DNA of 64,000 nt from Albitalea sp966211955 (lineage in GTDB: Bacteria; Pseudomonadota; Gammaproteobacteria; Burkholderiales; Burkholderiaceae_C): positions 124,001-188,000 of the forward strand of contig CBIHOF010000004.1 in NCBI GenBank assembly GCA_966211955.1, in the 5' to 3' direction. Shown one piece after another: positions 1 through 7,868 of the stretch. Numbering within the stretch: position 1 is the stretch's first letter; the number at the start of each line of letters is the position of its first letter. The notes beneath the pieces were generated by a model. It made no database searches, was not told the origin of the DNA, and worked only from the letters and a program-made list of their open reading frames with translations. The position numbers and the translations under genes are program-made.

Positions 1-34
1 GTCGCTGCGCTTGTGCCTTGCGGAGGGTTGTTCG

Positions 35-1135
35 ATGGGTGACTTGGTGGTGGAGCGGGCCGAAGGCCTCTATTGCCCGCCGGGCGGCTTCTATATCGAC
101 CCATGGCAGCCGGTGGACCGCGCTGTCATCACGCATGCACACGGCGACCACGCGCGCATGGGCAGTGCGCACTACCTCGCCTCGACGCCGTCCGAAGGCG
201 TGCTGCGAGCGCGCCTGGGTGCTGACATCAACCTGCAGACGCTGCCGTATGGCGAGACCATCGAGCACCATGGCGTGAAGCTGAGCCTGCATCCCGCCGG
301 GCATGTGCTCGGCTCGGCGCAGGTGCGGCTGGAACATGGTGGGCAAGTGTGGGTCGCGTCGGGCGACTACTTCGTCTCAGGCCCTGGCGACGACAACGCC
401 ACCTGCACGCCCTTCGAGCCGGTGCGCTGCGATTGCTTCATCACCGAATCCACCTTCGGCTTGCCCATCTACCGCTGGTGCCCGCAGCGCGAAGTGTTCG
501 ACGACATCAATGCCTGGTGGCGCGCCAATGCCGAGGCCGGCCGCGCCAGCTTGCTCATGGGCTACAGCTTCGGAAAGGCGCAGCGCATTCTCTCGGGCGT
601 GGACGCGAGCATCGGGCCCATCGTCGTGCACGGGGCGGTGGAGACACTCAATCGCGCATATCGCGAGGCGGGCGTGAGCTTGCCATCCACGCTGAATGTC
701 ATGGACGTCACCGACAAGGCCCTGCTGAAGCGGGCCCTCGTCGTCGCGCCGCCCTCGGTGCATGGCAGCACCTGGGTACGCCGCTTCGGCGACCCGAGCG
801 ATGCCTTCGCCAGTGGCTGGATGCAGCTGCGCGGCGCGCGCCGACGTCGTGGCATCGACCGCGGCTTCGTGCTCTCCGACCATGCCGACTGGCCCGGCCT
901 GCAGCGCGCCATCGCAGCGACCGGTGCGCAGCGGGTGATCGTCACGCACGGCTACGAGGCGGTGATGGTGCGCTGGCTGCAGGAGAAAGGCCTGCAGGCT
1001 GGTGCCTTCCACACCGAATACGACGACGAGCGCCATGACGCGCAGGAGCCGGCGGGCAACGACGCGGCGATGGCACGGACAACCGCCACAGCGGACACCG
1101 CGGACACCGCCGACGCGGAGGAAGGCGTCGAGTGA
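35..1135 (+). CDS. Ligase-associated MBL-fold DNA exonuclease
   Basis: A 366-residue metallo-beta-lactamase/beta-CASP protein. The metal-binding motif HAHGDH lies at about residues 34-39, after the family-typical N-terminus ending in YCPPGGFYIDP. The ATG at 35 is chosen because GGAGG sits 8 nt upstream and the family starts just before this point; an in-frame upstream TTG at 11 is less likely. By family knowledge this is the exonuclease encoded beside ATP-dependent DNA ligases in the bacterial ligase-associated repair module. It overlaps the ligase start by 4 bases (GTGA), which implies translational coupling. The last 20 residues are a low-complexity Thr-Ala-Asp tail produced by short tandem repeats (about 1085-1115), probably unstructured. 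Confidence 0.9.
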   Translation: MGDLVVERAEGLYCPPGGFYIDPWQPVDRAVITHAHGDHARMGSAHYLASTPSEGVLRARLGADINLQTLPYGETIEHHGVKLSLHPAGHVLGSAQVRLEHGGQVWVASGDYFVSGPGDDNATCTPFEPVRCDCFITESTFGLPIYRWCPQREVFDDINAWWRANAEAGRASLLMGYSFGKAQRILSGVDASIGPIVVHGAVETLNRAYREAGVSLPSTLNVMDVTDKALLKRALVVAPPSVHGSTWVRRFGDPSDAFASGWMQLRGARRRRGIDRGFVLSDHADWPGLQRAIAATGAQRVIVTHGYEAVMVRWLQEKGLQAGAFHTEYDDERHDAQEPAGNDAAMARTTATADTADTADAEEGVE

Positions 1136-2847
1136 AGCGCTTCTCGCAACTGTTCAACGAACTCGATGCGAGCACCGCCACCACCGCCAAGGTGCAGGCG
1201 CTCAGGCGCTACTTCGAGCAGGCGAGCGACGCGGACGCGGCGTGGGCGGTGTACTTCCTCGCCGGCGGCAAGCCGCGCCAGGTCGTGCCAACCGGCGTGC
1301 TGCGTGCGATTGCTTGCGAGCGTGCAGGCATCGCCGAATGGTTGTTCGAGGAGTGCTATCAAGCCGTCGGCGACCTCGCCGAAACCATGGCCCACGTGCT
1401 GCCACCGGCCAAGGCGCCGAGCGACGTGAACCTGGCCACCTGGGTCGAAGAACGGCTGCTGCCGCTGCGGACCCTGCCGCCCGATGAACAAGCGCAGCGC
1501 ATCGCCGGCTACTGGGACGAGCTCGACCCTTCGGGGCGCTTCCTGCTCACCAAGCTCATCGGCGGCGGCTTTCGCGTGGGGGTGAGCAAGCTGCTTGTGC
1601 AGCGCGCGCTGGCCGAGCATTCGGGCATGGATGCCAAGCTCGTGGCGCAGCGCATGATGGGTTTCACGGACAAGACGGCGCGGCCGAGCGCGGACGCGTA
1701 CCGGCAGCTGTTCTGCGCCGACGCGCTCACCGCCACTGATTCGGGCCAGCCCTATCCCTTCTTCCTCGCCCATGCGGTCGAGGGGCTGCATGACAGCTTC
1801 CACGAACGGCTGGGCCCCCCCAGCCAATGGATCGTCGAGTGGAAATACGACGGCATCCGCGCTCAGGTCGTCAAGCGCGCCGGCCAGGTGTGGATCTGGT
1901 CGCGTGGCGAGGAGCTGATGACCGAGCGCTTCCCCGAGGTGGTGGCGCTTGCGCAAGCGCTGCCGGACGGCACGGTGCTCGATGGCGAGATCCTCGTGTG
2001 GAAGCCCGACGACGGCGGGCGCCCCGCGCCTTTCGCGCTGCTGCAGCAACGCATCGGCCGCAAGCTGCTCACGAAGAAGGTGCTGGCCGAGGCGCCGGTG
2101 AGCTTCATGGCTTACGACCTGCTCGAATGGCAAGGCGAGGACGTGCGCGCATGGCCGCAATCGAAGCGGCGTGATCAGCTGGAGATCATCGTTCGTGAGT
2201 CGGCGCCGATGCTGCTCTCGCCCGTGGTGGCCGCCGACACCTGGCCCGGCCTCGCCACCTTGCGCGATGAATCGCGCCAGCGAGGCGTCGAGGGCTTCAT
2301 GCTCAAGCACCGCGACGCGCGCTACGGCACCGGCCGCACCAAGGCCGAGGGCACCTGGTGGAAGTGGAAGATCGACCCCTTGAGCGTGGATGCGATCCTC
2401 ATCTACGCCCAGGCCGGCCATGGCCGCCGTGCGAGCGTCTATACCGACTACACGTTCGCGGTGTGGAACCGCATGCCGCGCGATGCGGCCGAGGCGCAGG
2501 CGGTGGTCGAATCCATCGCCGCGCGTCAACCGGCCGATGCCGACGCGTTGCAGCTCGTGCCTTTCGCCAAGGCCTACTCGGGCCTCACCGACGAGGAATT
2601 CCGCGAGGTCGATCGCATCATCCGCCAGACCACGCTCGAGAAATTCGGCCCGGTGCGCAGCGTCAAGCCATCGCTGATGTTCGAGCTGGGCTTCGAGGGC
2701 ATCAACCGCAGCACGCGCCACAAGAGCGGCATCGCGGTGCGCTTCCCGCGCATGCTGCGGATTCGCGCGGACAAGCCGCTGCATGAGGCGGACACCTTGC
2801 AGACCTTGGAGCAGTTGTTGGCGGGATCGGCTCTCCGTTCGGACTGA
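1132..2847 (+). CDS. ATP-dependent DNA ligase (ligase-associated repair module type)
   Basis: A 571-residue ATP-dependent DNA ligase that seals nicks with a ligase-AMP intermediate. The motif I lysine is K238 in EWKYDGIRAQ. Motif III (DGEILVW), motif IV (EGFMLKHRDARYG) and motif V (WWKWKID) follow in order. An N-terminal DNA-binding domain precedes the adenylation domain and an OB-fold follows. The start is GTG at 1132, overlapping the exonuclease stop by 4 bases. This domain set and the partner exonuclease match the stand-alone ligase of the ligase-exonuclease-helicase module, not LigD, which carries primase and Ku-linked parts. The matching helicase is at 16879-19347 instead of directly downstream. 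Confidence 0.93.
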   Translation: MKRFSQLFNELDASTATTAKVQALRRYFEQASDADAAWAVYFLAGGKPRQVVPTGVLRAIACERAGIAEWLFEECYQAVGDLAETMAHVLPPAKAPSDVNLATWVEERLLPLRTLPPDEQAQRIAGYWDELDPSGRFLLTKLIGGGFRVGVSKLLVQRALAEHSGMDAKLVAQRMMGFTDKTARPSADAYRQLFCADALTATDSGQPYPFFLAHAVEGLHDSFHERLGPPSQWIVEWKYDGIRAQVVKRAGQVWIWSRGEELMTERFPEVVALAQALPDGTVLDGEILVWKPDDGGRPAPFALLQQRIGRKLLTKKVLAEAPVSFMAYDLLEWQGEDVRAWPQSKRRDQLEIIVRESAPMLLSPVVAADTWPGLATLRDESRQRGVEGFMLKHRDARYGTGRTKAEGTWWKWKIDPLSVDAILIYAQAGHGRRASVYTDYTFAVWNRMPRDAAEAQAVVESIAARQPADADALQLVPFAKAYSGLTDEEFREVDRIIRQTTLEKFGPVRSVKPSLMFELGFEGINRSTRHKSGIAVRFPRMLRIRADKPLHEADTLQTLEQLLAGSALRSD

Positions 2848-2862
2848 AGCGCGGTTGCCGCC

Positions 2863-2894
2863 ACGAAGGCTTCGACAAGCTCAACCCGAACGCA
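2863..2894. repeat. Short intergenic repeat of the 'cttcgacaagctcaacc' type
   Basis: The stretch AAGGCTTCGACAAGCTCAAC and the following CCGAACG resembles a short imperfect inverted repeat that recurs between genes in many beta- and gammaproteobacteria. It lies in the 115-bp gap between the ligase stop and the patatin gene. Only one copy was found in this window, so the call rests on recognition of the motif, not on internal repetition. Confidence 0.4.
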
Positions 2895-2962
2895 GGGAAG
2901 CGTGGCGCTGCCGGATGCAGCCGATGGATAGCCCACCATCGATCTCTGCAATGATCGCGGCC

Positions 2963-5149
2963 ATGCGCCGATTCGCCATCTTCGTCCTCCTCGTCCTCAC
3001 GCTCGCCTCTGCCCACGCCCAGTCCTCGGACCGCCCGAAAGTCGCCCTCGTCCTCTCCGGCGGTGGCGCGCGCGGCTTTGCGCACATCGGCGTGCTGCGC
3101 ACGCTCAAGGAGCTGCATGTGCCGGTGGACATGGTCATCGGCGTGAGCATGGGCGCCGTGATCGGCGGGGCCTACGCCTCGGGCCGCACGCCGGAAGAAC
3201 TCACCGAGTTCGTCGCGCGCACCGACTGGACGAGCATCGTCTCCGACCGCCCGCCGCGCGACGACCTGGCCTACCGCCGACGCGAGGAAGACCTGCTCGT
3301 GCCGTCTCGCATCGAGTTCGGCATCGACAAGAACGGCGCGTCGCTCCCACCGGGTGCGGCCGGCAATGCGGCGCTCGAAGCCGCACTGACGCGTCTCTTC
3401 CCCATCGGCGCCGGCGACCTGCCGGTGGACAAGCTGGCGCTGCCCTTCCGCTCGGTCGCGTCCGACCTGCTCACCGGTGAACTCGTCGAGCTGCGCGACA
3501 CGCCTCTGTTCATGTCCGTGCGTGCGTCACTCGCCGTGCCGGGCGTGTTCGCGCCGGTGCGCGTGAGCAACCGCCTGGTGGTCGACGGCGGTCTCGTGCG
3601 CAACTTGCCGGTCGACATCGCGCGCGAGATGGGCGCGGACGTGATCATCGCCGTCAACGTCGGCACGCCACTCGCGCCGGAGTCGGAGCTCACGAGCGCG
3701 GTCGGTGTGGCGCAGCAGATGTTCAACATCCTTACCGAGCAGAACGTGCAGCGTTCGCTCAAGGAGCTCGGGCCGCGCGACATCCTCATCTCGCCCGACC
3801 TGCGTGGCGTGGGCTTTCTCAACTTCACGCAGAACAAGCGGGCCATGGATGCGGGCCAGGCGGCCGCGCGCGGGCATGCCGGCGCACTCGAGCGGCTGGC
3901 CGTGTCGCCCGAGCAGTACGCGCAGTTGGAAGCCGCCCGCTCGGAAAGCGCCAACTCACCAGGCCGCGCGCTCACCATCACGCGCATCGAGGTGCAAGGC
4001 ACGGCGCATACCAGCGCGCAGGCATTGAAGGAGCACATCGGCCTGAAGGAGGGCGACCAGGCCACGCGCATGGAAATCCGCCGCGCGGCCGCATCGCTCT
4101 ATGGCCGTGGCGATTTCGCGCGGGTCGACGTGGACATCCGCGAACACGACGACCAGCGCGAGGTCACCGTCAAGCCCACCGAAGCCGACTGGGCGCACAG
4201 CCGGCTGCGGCTCGGCCTCGAGCTGTCCAGCGACTTCGCGGACGACAACCGCTTCACCGTGAGTGCGCTGCACGTGGTGTCGTGGCTCAACAGCTGGGGT
4301 GCGGAGCTGCGCTCGCTCGCACGCATCGGCTCGCAACGTTCCATCGGCACGCAGTGGTGGCAGCCCGTCGCGCCGGGCTCCGACTGGTACGTCGCGCCGG
4401 GCATCGAATACCAGGCATCGTCCACCGACGTCTACCAGAATGGCAAGCGAACCTTGCGCCTGGGATTCAGCTACCTCGATGCGACGCTGAGCTTCGGACG
4501 CCAGCTGGGCAACTGGGGCAACGTCGCGGTCGGCGTCAGCCGCCGCGCCGGCGAGGGCCGCCAGCTCATCTCTGCCGATGCGGACCCGATCAGCGGCAGC
4601 TTCGCCAACACCACGCAGTGGCTCGAGTTCGACATCGACACGCTGGACACGCTCGCCTTCCCCACGCGCGGTGCGCTGATCAACGCGCGCTGGGAGCGTC
4701 TTGCACGGTCGGCCAGCACCGCCACGCAGGCGCATTCGGCGGTCGTCGGGCTCAAGGCCTTCCGCGCCGGCGAATGGGCCGGCCATGTGTACGGCGAGTG
4801 GTCGCGCGCGCAGCTGGGCTTCGCGCCGCTGCCGCTTGGCGGCTTCCTGCGCTTGTCGGGCACGCCGCGCGAATCCATCGATGGGCAGACGGTGGCATTG
4901 GGCCGCGTGGTGCTGGCCCGGCACATCGGCGAGCTGCCGATCGGCCTGGGCGGCCCGGTGCGTGCGGGCTTTTCCGCCGAGCTCGGCGGGGGTTTCGCGA
5001 GTGGACAGGCCGTGCGCTTTCGCGACTTGAAGCAGGCGGGCAGCGTCTTCCTTTCGGTGGACACGCGCTTCGGGCCGCTGTCCTTCGGGGGCGGCGCGAC
5101 GCGCGGCATCGGCGGCACGCTCTATCTCTTCCTCGGGCCGTTCTGGTGA
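2963..5149 (+). CDS. Patatin-like phospholipase with POTRA and outer-membrane barrel (PlpD-like)
   Basis: A 728-residue protein with a signal peptide (cleavage after about residue 20, SAHAQ). A patatin domain follows with the oxyanion loop GGGARG (33-38), nucleophile Ser62 in GVSMG and catalytic Asp208 in DGG. A POTRA-like segment starts near residue 336 (ITRIEVQGTAHTS) and a C-terminal beta-barrel of the BamA/surface-antigen type ends in an aromatic residue (GPFW). This order is that of type Vd autotransporters such as PlpD, in which the lipase domain is exported through its own barrel. The ATG at 2963 is chosen because it opens a clean signal peptide; longer in-frame starts only add Arg-rich, non-conserved sequence. 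The 3' end overlaps the convergent XRE gene by 28 bp. Confidence 0.9.
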   Translation: MRRFAIFVLLVLTLASAHAQSSDRPKVALVLSGGGARGFAHIGVLRTLKELHVPVDMVIGVSMGAVIGGAYASGRTPEELTEFVARTDWTSIVSDRPPRDDLAYRRREEDLLVPSRIEFGIDKNGASLPPGAAGNAALEAALTRLFPIGAGDLPVDKLALPFRSVASDLLTGELVELRDTPLFMSVRASLAVPGVFAPVRVSNRLVVDGGLVRNLPVDIAREMGADVIIAVNVGTPLAPESELTSAVGVAQQMFNILTEQNVQRSLKELGPRDILISPDLRGVGFLNFTQNKRAMDAGQAAARGHAGALERLAVSPEQYAQLEAARSESANSPGRALTITRIEVQGTAHTSAQALKEHIGLKEGDQATRMEIRRAAASLYGRGDFARVDVDIREHDDQREVTVKPTEADWAHSRLRLGLELSSDFADDNRFTVSALHVVSWLNSWGAELRSLARIGSQRSIGTQWWQPVAPGSDWYVAPGIEYQASSTDVYQNGKRTLRLGFSYLDATLSFGRQLGNWGNVAVGVSRRAGEGRQLISADADPISGSFANTTQWLEFDIDTLDTLAFPTRGALINARWERLARSASTATQAHSAVVGLKAFRAGEWAGHVYGEWSRAQLGFAPLPLGGFLRLSGTPRESIDGQTVALGRVVLARHIGELPIGLGGPVRAGFSAELGGGFASGQAVRFRDLKQAGSVFLSVDTRFGPLSFGGGATRGIGGTLYLFLGPFW

Positions 5150-5898
5150 TCGCCGCTTGAGGACGCGCCGCGGCGCATCGCGGTGAAGGCGGCGAACTCC
5201 CACGAGCGCAAGCCCAGCATCAGCGTGTAGCCGTCACGCTCGGCGGGCGCGAGGCGCTGGTCCGCCTGGTGCGTGCGCGCAAGCTCGCCGGCAAGCTGCT
5301 GGATCTTCAGCACCAGCTCCATGGCGCTCGGCTGCGAGAGACGGCCGTGCACGCACAGCAGCGTCTCGCCGGCGCCGTCGAAGCGGCCGGCGAAGTAGTC
5401 CGGCACGATCACTTCCCGAAAGTAGTGCTGCACCGGCCCGTCGGCGCGCCAGCGAAACGCGCGCGACACCTTCATGCGGTAGCGGTTGAGCGGCTTGAGT
5501 TCGATGAGCCCCAGCCGGTCGAGCTTGACGAGGCAGCGGATGCACTCCGCTTCGCTGAGCTGGTAGGTCTCCAGGATCTGCTCGATGGTCCACTGACCCA
5601 CGCAGCAGATGCCCACGAGCAGCAGCTTCGGCTCGGCCACCAGCGCACGCTCTTGCGCCAGCGTGAGCGTGTCGGCATGCGGTGCCGAGTCGGCCGCCTG
5701 GCGAAGCACGTCTTCCATCGAGATGCCCGCAGCCTTGCAGATGCGCGCGAGCCGCGACAACGACATGTCGCCGCTCGCGAACACGCGCTTGATGCTCGAT
5801 TCGCTCATGCCGATGCGGTCGGCCAGCACGCGGTAGGTGATGCCGGCCGAGCGCATCTCGGCGCGCAGCACCTGCAGGACGCTTTCGGGTGAGCTCAT
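5122..5898 (-). CDS. XRE-family helix-turn-helix transcriptional regulator
   Basis: 258 residues. Residues about 10-65 form a Cro/CI-type helix-turn-helix (YRVLADRIGMSESSIKRVF). The rest is a long all-alpha C-terminal region without a recognised ligand domain. It is divergent from the outer-membrane protein gene at 6079, and the shared 180-bp region carries two GTAC-centred inverted repeats (5937-5953, 5976-5998), candidate operators for this protein. The AAGGGA upstream of the ATG at 5898 fits a ribosome-binding site. Its target and signal are unknown; control of the facing gene is inferred from position only. Confidence 0.8.
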   Translation of the reverse strand: MSSPESVLQVLRAEMRSAGITYRVLADRIGMSESSIKRVFASGDMSLSRLARICKAAGISMEDVLRQAADSAPHADTLTLAQERALVAEPKLLLVGICCVGQWTIEQILETYQLSEAECIRCLVKLDRLGLIELKPLNRYRMKVSRAFRWRADGPVQHYFREVIVPDYFAGRFDGAGETLLCVHGRLSQPSAMELVLKIQQLAGELARTHQADQRLAPAERDGYTLMLGLRSWEFAAFTAMRRGASSSGDHQNGPRKR

Positions 5899-5936
5899 CG
5901 GGTGTCCCTTCCGTGGTGCTTTGTGAAGAAGCGTGG

Positions 5937-5953
5937 GTACCGGAATCCGGTAC
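5937..5953. promoter_or_regulatory. 17-bp perfect palindrome, candidate operator
   Basis: GTACCGGA-A-TCCGGTAC is a perfect inverted repeat with 8-bp arms and a single central base, 38 bp upstream of the XRE start. Its GTAC ends recur in the second site 22 bp away, so the two probably serve the same regulator. Confidence 0.5.
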
Positions 5954-5975
5954 GTTCAAGCGTGGATTGTGGCCC

Positions 5976-5998
5976 TTCGTACAGAAGACTGGTACGAA
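5976..5998. promoter_or_regulatory. Second GTAC inverted repeat, candidate operator
   Basis: TTCGTAC and GTACGAA form 7-bp arms separated by 9 bp, about 80 bp before the outer-membrane protein start. It shares the GTAC half-site with the palindrome at 5937-5953. Confidence 0.45.
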
Positions 5999-6078
5999 AC
6001 ATTCTCGCCGAACACACTGCGGTCCGCGTCGTGCCAGCCGGCACCGACCAACTCCTCGCAAATCAAAGGGAAGAATCC

Positions 6079-6666
6079 ATGAAAACCTCCATGCTCCTCA
6101 CCTCGCTCATCGCGTCGCTCCTGGCCGCATCGAGCATCGCCGCGCAAGCCGCGCCCAAGGACGAATCCATCGGCCCCTACGCCGGTGCCGAGATCGGCCG
6201 CAGCAATTTCAGCCTGAAGAGCACCAACCCGGTCACCGCCAGCGACAAGCATGGCAATGCGCTCTCGATCTTCGGCGGCTACAACTTCGACCCGAACTTC
6301 GGCGCCGAAGTCGGCTACACCCGCTTCGGGTCCTTCAGCGCGACGGAGTCCGTCGGCGGCGTGAGCACCCAGCAGGACGGCAGCGCCCGCAGCGTCTACG
6401 GCGTAGGCACCGCGCGTGCCAGGCTCAGCGAGTCCTTCGGCGTGCACGGACGCGCCGGCGTGTCCTTCGGCAAGGTGAGCGGCACCAACGTGCTGCCGGC
6501 GAGCGACCAGCTCACGGGCAGCAAGACCTCGCTGCTGGTGGGCCTGGGTGCTGATTTCAAGCTGACCCCCAACGTCACCTTGACGGCGGACTATGACCAC
6601 TACGGCAAGCTGTCGAACAACGTGAAGGCCAACACGCTGATGTTCGGTGCGAAGGTGAGTTTCTAA
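6079..6666 (+). CDS. Outer-membrane beta-barrel protein (OmpA-like/porin-family small barrel)
   Basis: 195 residues with a typical signal peptide (cleavage near AAQAAPKDES, about residues 24-26). The mature part alternates beta-strands such as GPYAGAEIGRSNFSL, FGGYNFDPNFGAEVGYTRFG and LTADYDHYG, and ends in Phe (FGAKVSF), the usual outer-membrane insertion signal. This is the 8-stranded barrel fold seen in OmpA transmembrane domains and OmpW/OmpX-like proteins. There is no OmpA peptidoglycan-binding domain. Start at 6079 with AAAGGGAAG upstream. It faces the XRE regulator and may be its target. Confidence 0.85.
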   Translation: MKTSMLLTSLIASLLAASSIAAQAAPKDESIGPYAGAEIGRSNFSLKSTNPVTASDKHGNALSIFGGYNFDPNFGAEVGYTRFGSFSATESVGGVSTQQDGSARSVYGVGTARARLSESFGVHGRAGVSFGKVSGTNVLPASDQLTGSKTSLLVGLGADFKLTPNVTLTADYDHYGKLSNNVKANTLMFGAKVSF

Positions 6667-6683
6667 GCTCGCAACGAAGCCGC

Positions 6684-6713
6684 GGCGGCGCACTCGCGGT
6701 AGAGTGCGCCGCC
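6684..6713 (+). promoter_or_regulatory. Perfect 12-bp hairpin abutting the SUI1 start codon
   Basis: GGCGGCGCACTC (6684-6695) and GAGTGCGCCGCC (6702-6713) are exact reverse complements around a 6-nt loop. The second arm ends at the base before the ATG at 6714. It could terminate the upstream outer-membrane gene, mask the start, or be incidental to a promoter: TAGAGT at 6700-6705 is a -10-like hexamer 8 nt before the ATG. Confidence 0.6.
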
Positions 6714-7055
6714 ATGGGACTTGTCTACTCCACCGATGCGGGCCGCATGTGCCCGAAATGCCGCCAACCGATGGCCGACTGCATCTGCGGCAAGCCACGC
6801 CCTGCACCCGCGGGCGACGGCATCGTCCGCGTGTCGCGCGAGACCAAGGGCCGCAAGGGCAAGGGCGTGACGCTGGTCAAGGGCCTGCCCGTTGACGAGG
6901 CCGAGCTGACGCGCATTGGCAAGCAGCTCAAGACGGCTTGCGGCTCGGGCGGCACGGTGAAGGATGGTGTCATCGAGATCCAGGGCGATCACTGCGATGC
7001 GGTGATGGCGCTGCTGCACAAGGCTTGCTGGACGGTCAAGCGCGCGGGCGGGTGA
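6714..7055 (+). CDS. SUI1/YciH-family translation initiation factor-like protein
   Basis: 113 residues. The C-terminal two-thirds is the eIF1/SUI1 fold (VRVSRETKGRKGKGVTLVKGLP and KQLKTACGSGGTVKDGVIEIQGDH). The N-terminus has a cysteine cluster CPKCRQPMADCIC (residues about 11-23) that may bind zinc. By family knowledge it binds the ribosome and influences start-site fidelity in vitro; its physiological role in bacteria is not settled. There is no Shine-Dalgarno sequence, because a hairpin and a -10-like hexamer directly precede the ATG. It is followed 4 bp later by the hydrolase gene. Confidence 0.92.
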   Translation: MGLVYSTDAGRMCPKCRQPMADCICGKPRPAPAGDGIVRVSRETKGRKGKGVTLVKGLPVDEAELTRIGKQLKTACGSGGTVKDGVIEIQGDHCDAVMALLHKACWTVKRAGG

Positions 7056-7059
7056 GCGA

Positions 7060-7857
7060 ATGACTCCACCTGCACTGATCATCGACGGCGTCGACATCCA
7101 CATCGAGGGGGAGGGCGACGACACCATCCTCATGATCCACGGCTGGCCGGACACCTGGAGGCTGTGGGACCCGCAGGTCGATGCACTCCAGCGTCGCCAC
7201 CGCTGCGTTCGCTTCACGTTGCCCGGGTTCGACACCTCGAAGCCGCGCCGGGGCTGCTCGCTGGCCGAGCTCATCGAATTTTTCAAGAAAGTCGTCGACG
7301 CAGTCTCGCCCGGCCGGCCGGTGACCCTGATGCTCCACGACTGGGGCGCCGTCTTCGGCTACCAGTTTGCGATGGCGCATCCGTCGCTCGTGGCACGCAT
7401 CGTGGGCGTGGACATCGGCGACACCGTCTCGCCTGGGTACCGAAAGTCTCTGCCACTGTCCGCCAAGTTCGCGATCTTCGTGTACCAGTCGTGGCTGGCC
7501 GTCGCGTGGCGCATTGGCGGCGCCCTCGGCGACCGCATGACGCTTGGCATGGCGCGCGCGCTCAAGGTGCCGTCGGACATGAGCCACATCGGCTCGTGCA
7601 TGAACTATCCGTACGACATTCAATGGACGGGCTCGCATGGCTCCTATCGCCACCTGGTGCCTGTGGACCCCGCCTGCCCGATGCTCTTCATTTATGGCCG
7701 GCGAAAGCCATTCCTCTTCCATTCGCCGGATTGGGCGCGGCGCATCGCGGGCAGACCCGGCAGCCGCGTCGTTCCGATGGAGGCAAGGCACTGGGTCATG
7801 CGCGACCAGCCCGATGCCTTCAACACCGCGGTGATCGACTGGCTCGAGACGCGTTGA
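7060..7857 (+). CDS. Alpha/beta hydrolase (epoxide hydrolase/haloalkane dehalogenase-like)
   Basis: 265 residues. HGWP (27-30) provides the oxyanion-hole motif, and the nucleophile elbow HDWGAVFG puts Asp at residue 94, as in haloalkane dehalogenases and soluble epoxide hydrolases. The C-terminal catalytic His is H244 in EARHWVMRD. A helical cap lies between. The substrate cannot be deduced. The gene starts 4 bp after the SUI1 gene, so it probably shares its transcript, and it ends 11 bp from the convergent asparaginase gene. Confidence 0.85.
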   Translation: MTPPALIIDGVDIHIEGEGDDTILMIHGWPDTWRLWDPQVDALQRRHRCVRFTLPGFDTSKPRRGCSLAELIEFFKKVVDAVSPGRPVTLMLHDWGAVFGYQFAMAHPSLVARIVGVDIGDTVSPGYRKSLPLSAKFAIFVYQSWLAVAWRIGGALGDRMTLGMARALKVPSDMSHIGSCMNYPYDIQWTGSHGSYRHLVPVDPACPMLFIYGRRKPFLFHSPDWARRIAGRPGSRVVPMEARHWVMRDQPDAFNTAVIDWLETR

Positions 7858-7868
7858 TCCAGCGGTGA

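Noticed and set aside
1..20. Partial copy of the 83-bp dispersed repeat at the left edge
   Set aside because: GTCGCTGCGCTTGTGCC only loosely matches the repeat and the window ends there, so it cannot be supported.
1085..1115. GGACACCGC-type tandem repeat as a possible regulatory repeat
   Set aside because: Lies inside the exonuclease gene and simply encodes its Thr-Ala-Asp tail; only two to three units.
952..2784. Long open frame on the minus strand opposite the DNA ligase gene (about 610 codons)
   Set aside because: Lies wholly antisense to a conserved gene in GC-rich DNA, has His/Arg/Leu-rich composition, and no recognisable domain or ribosome-binding site.
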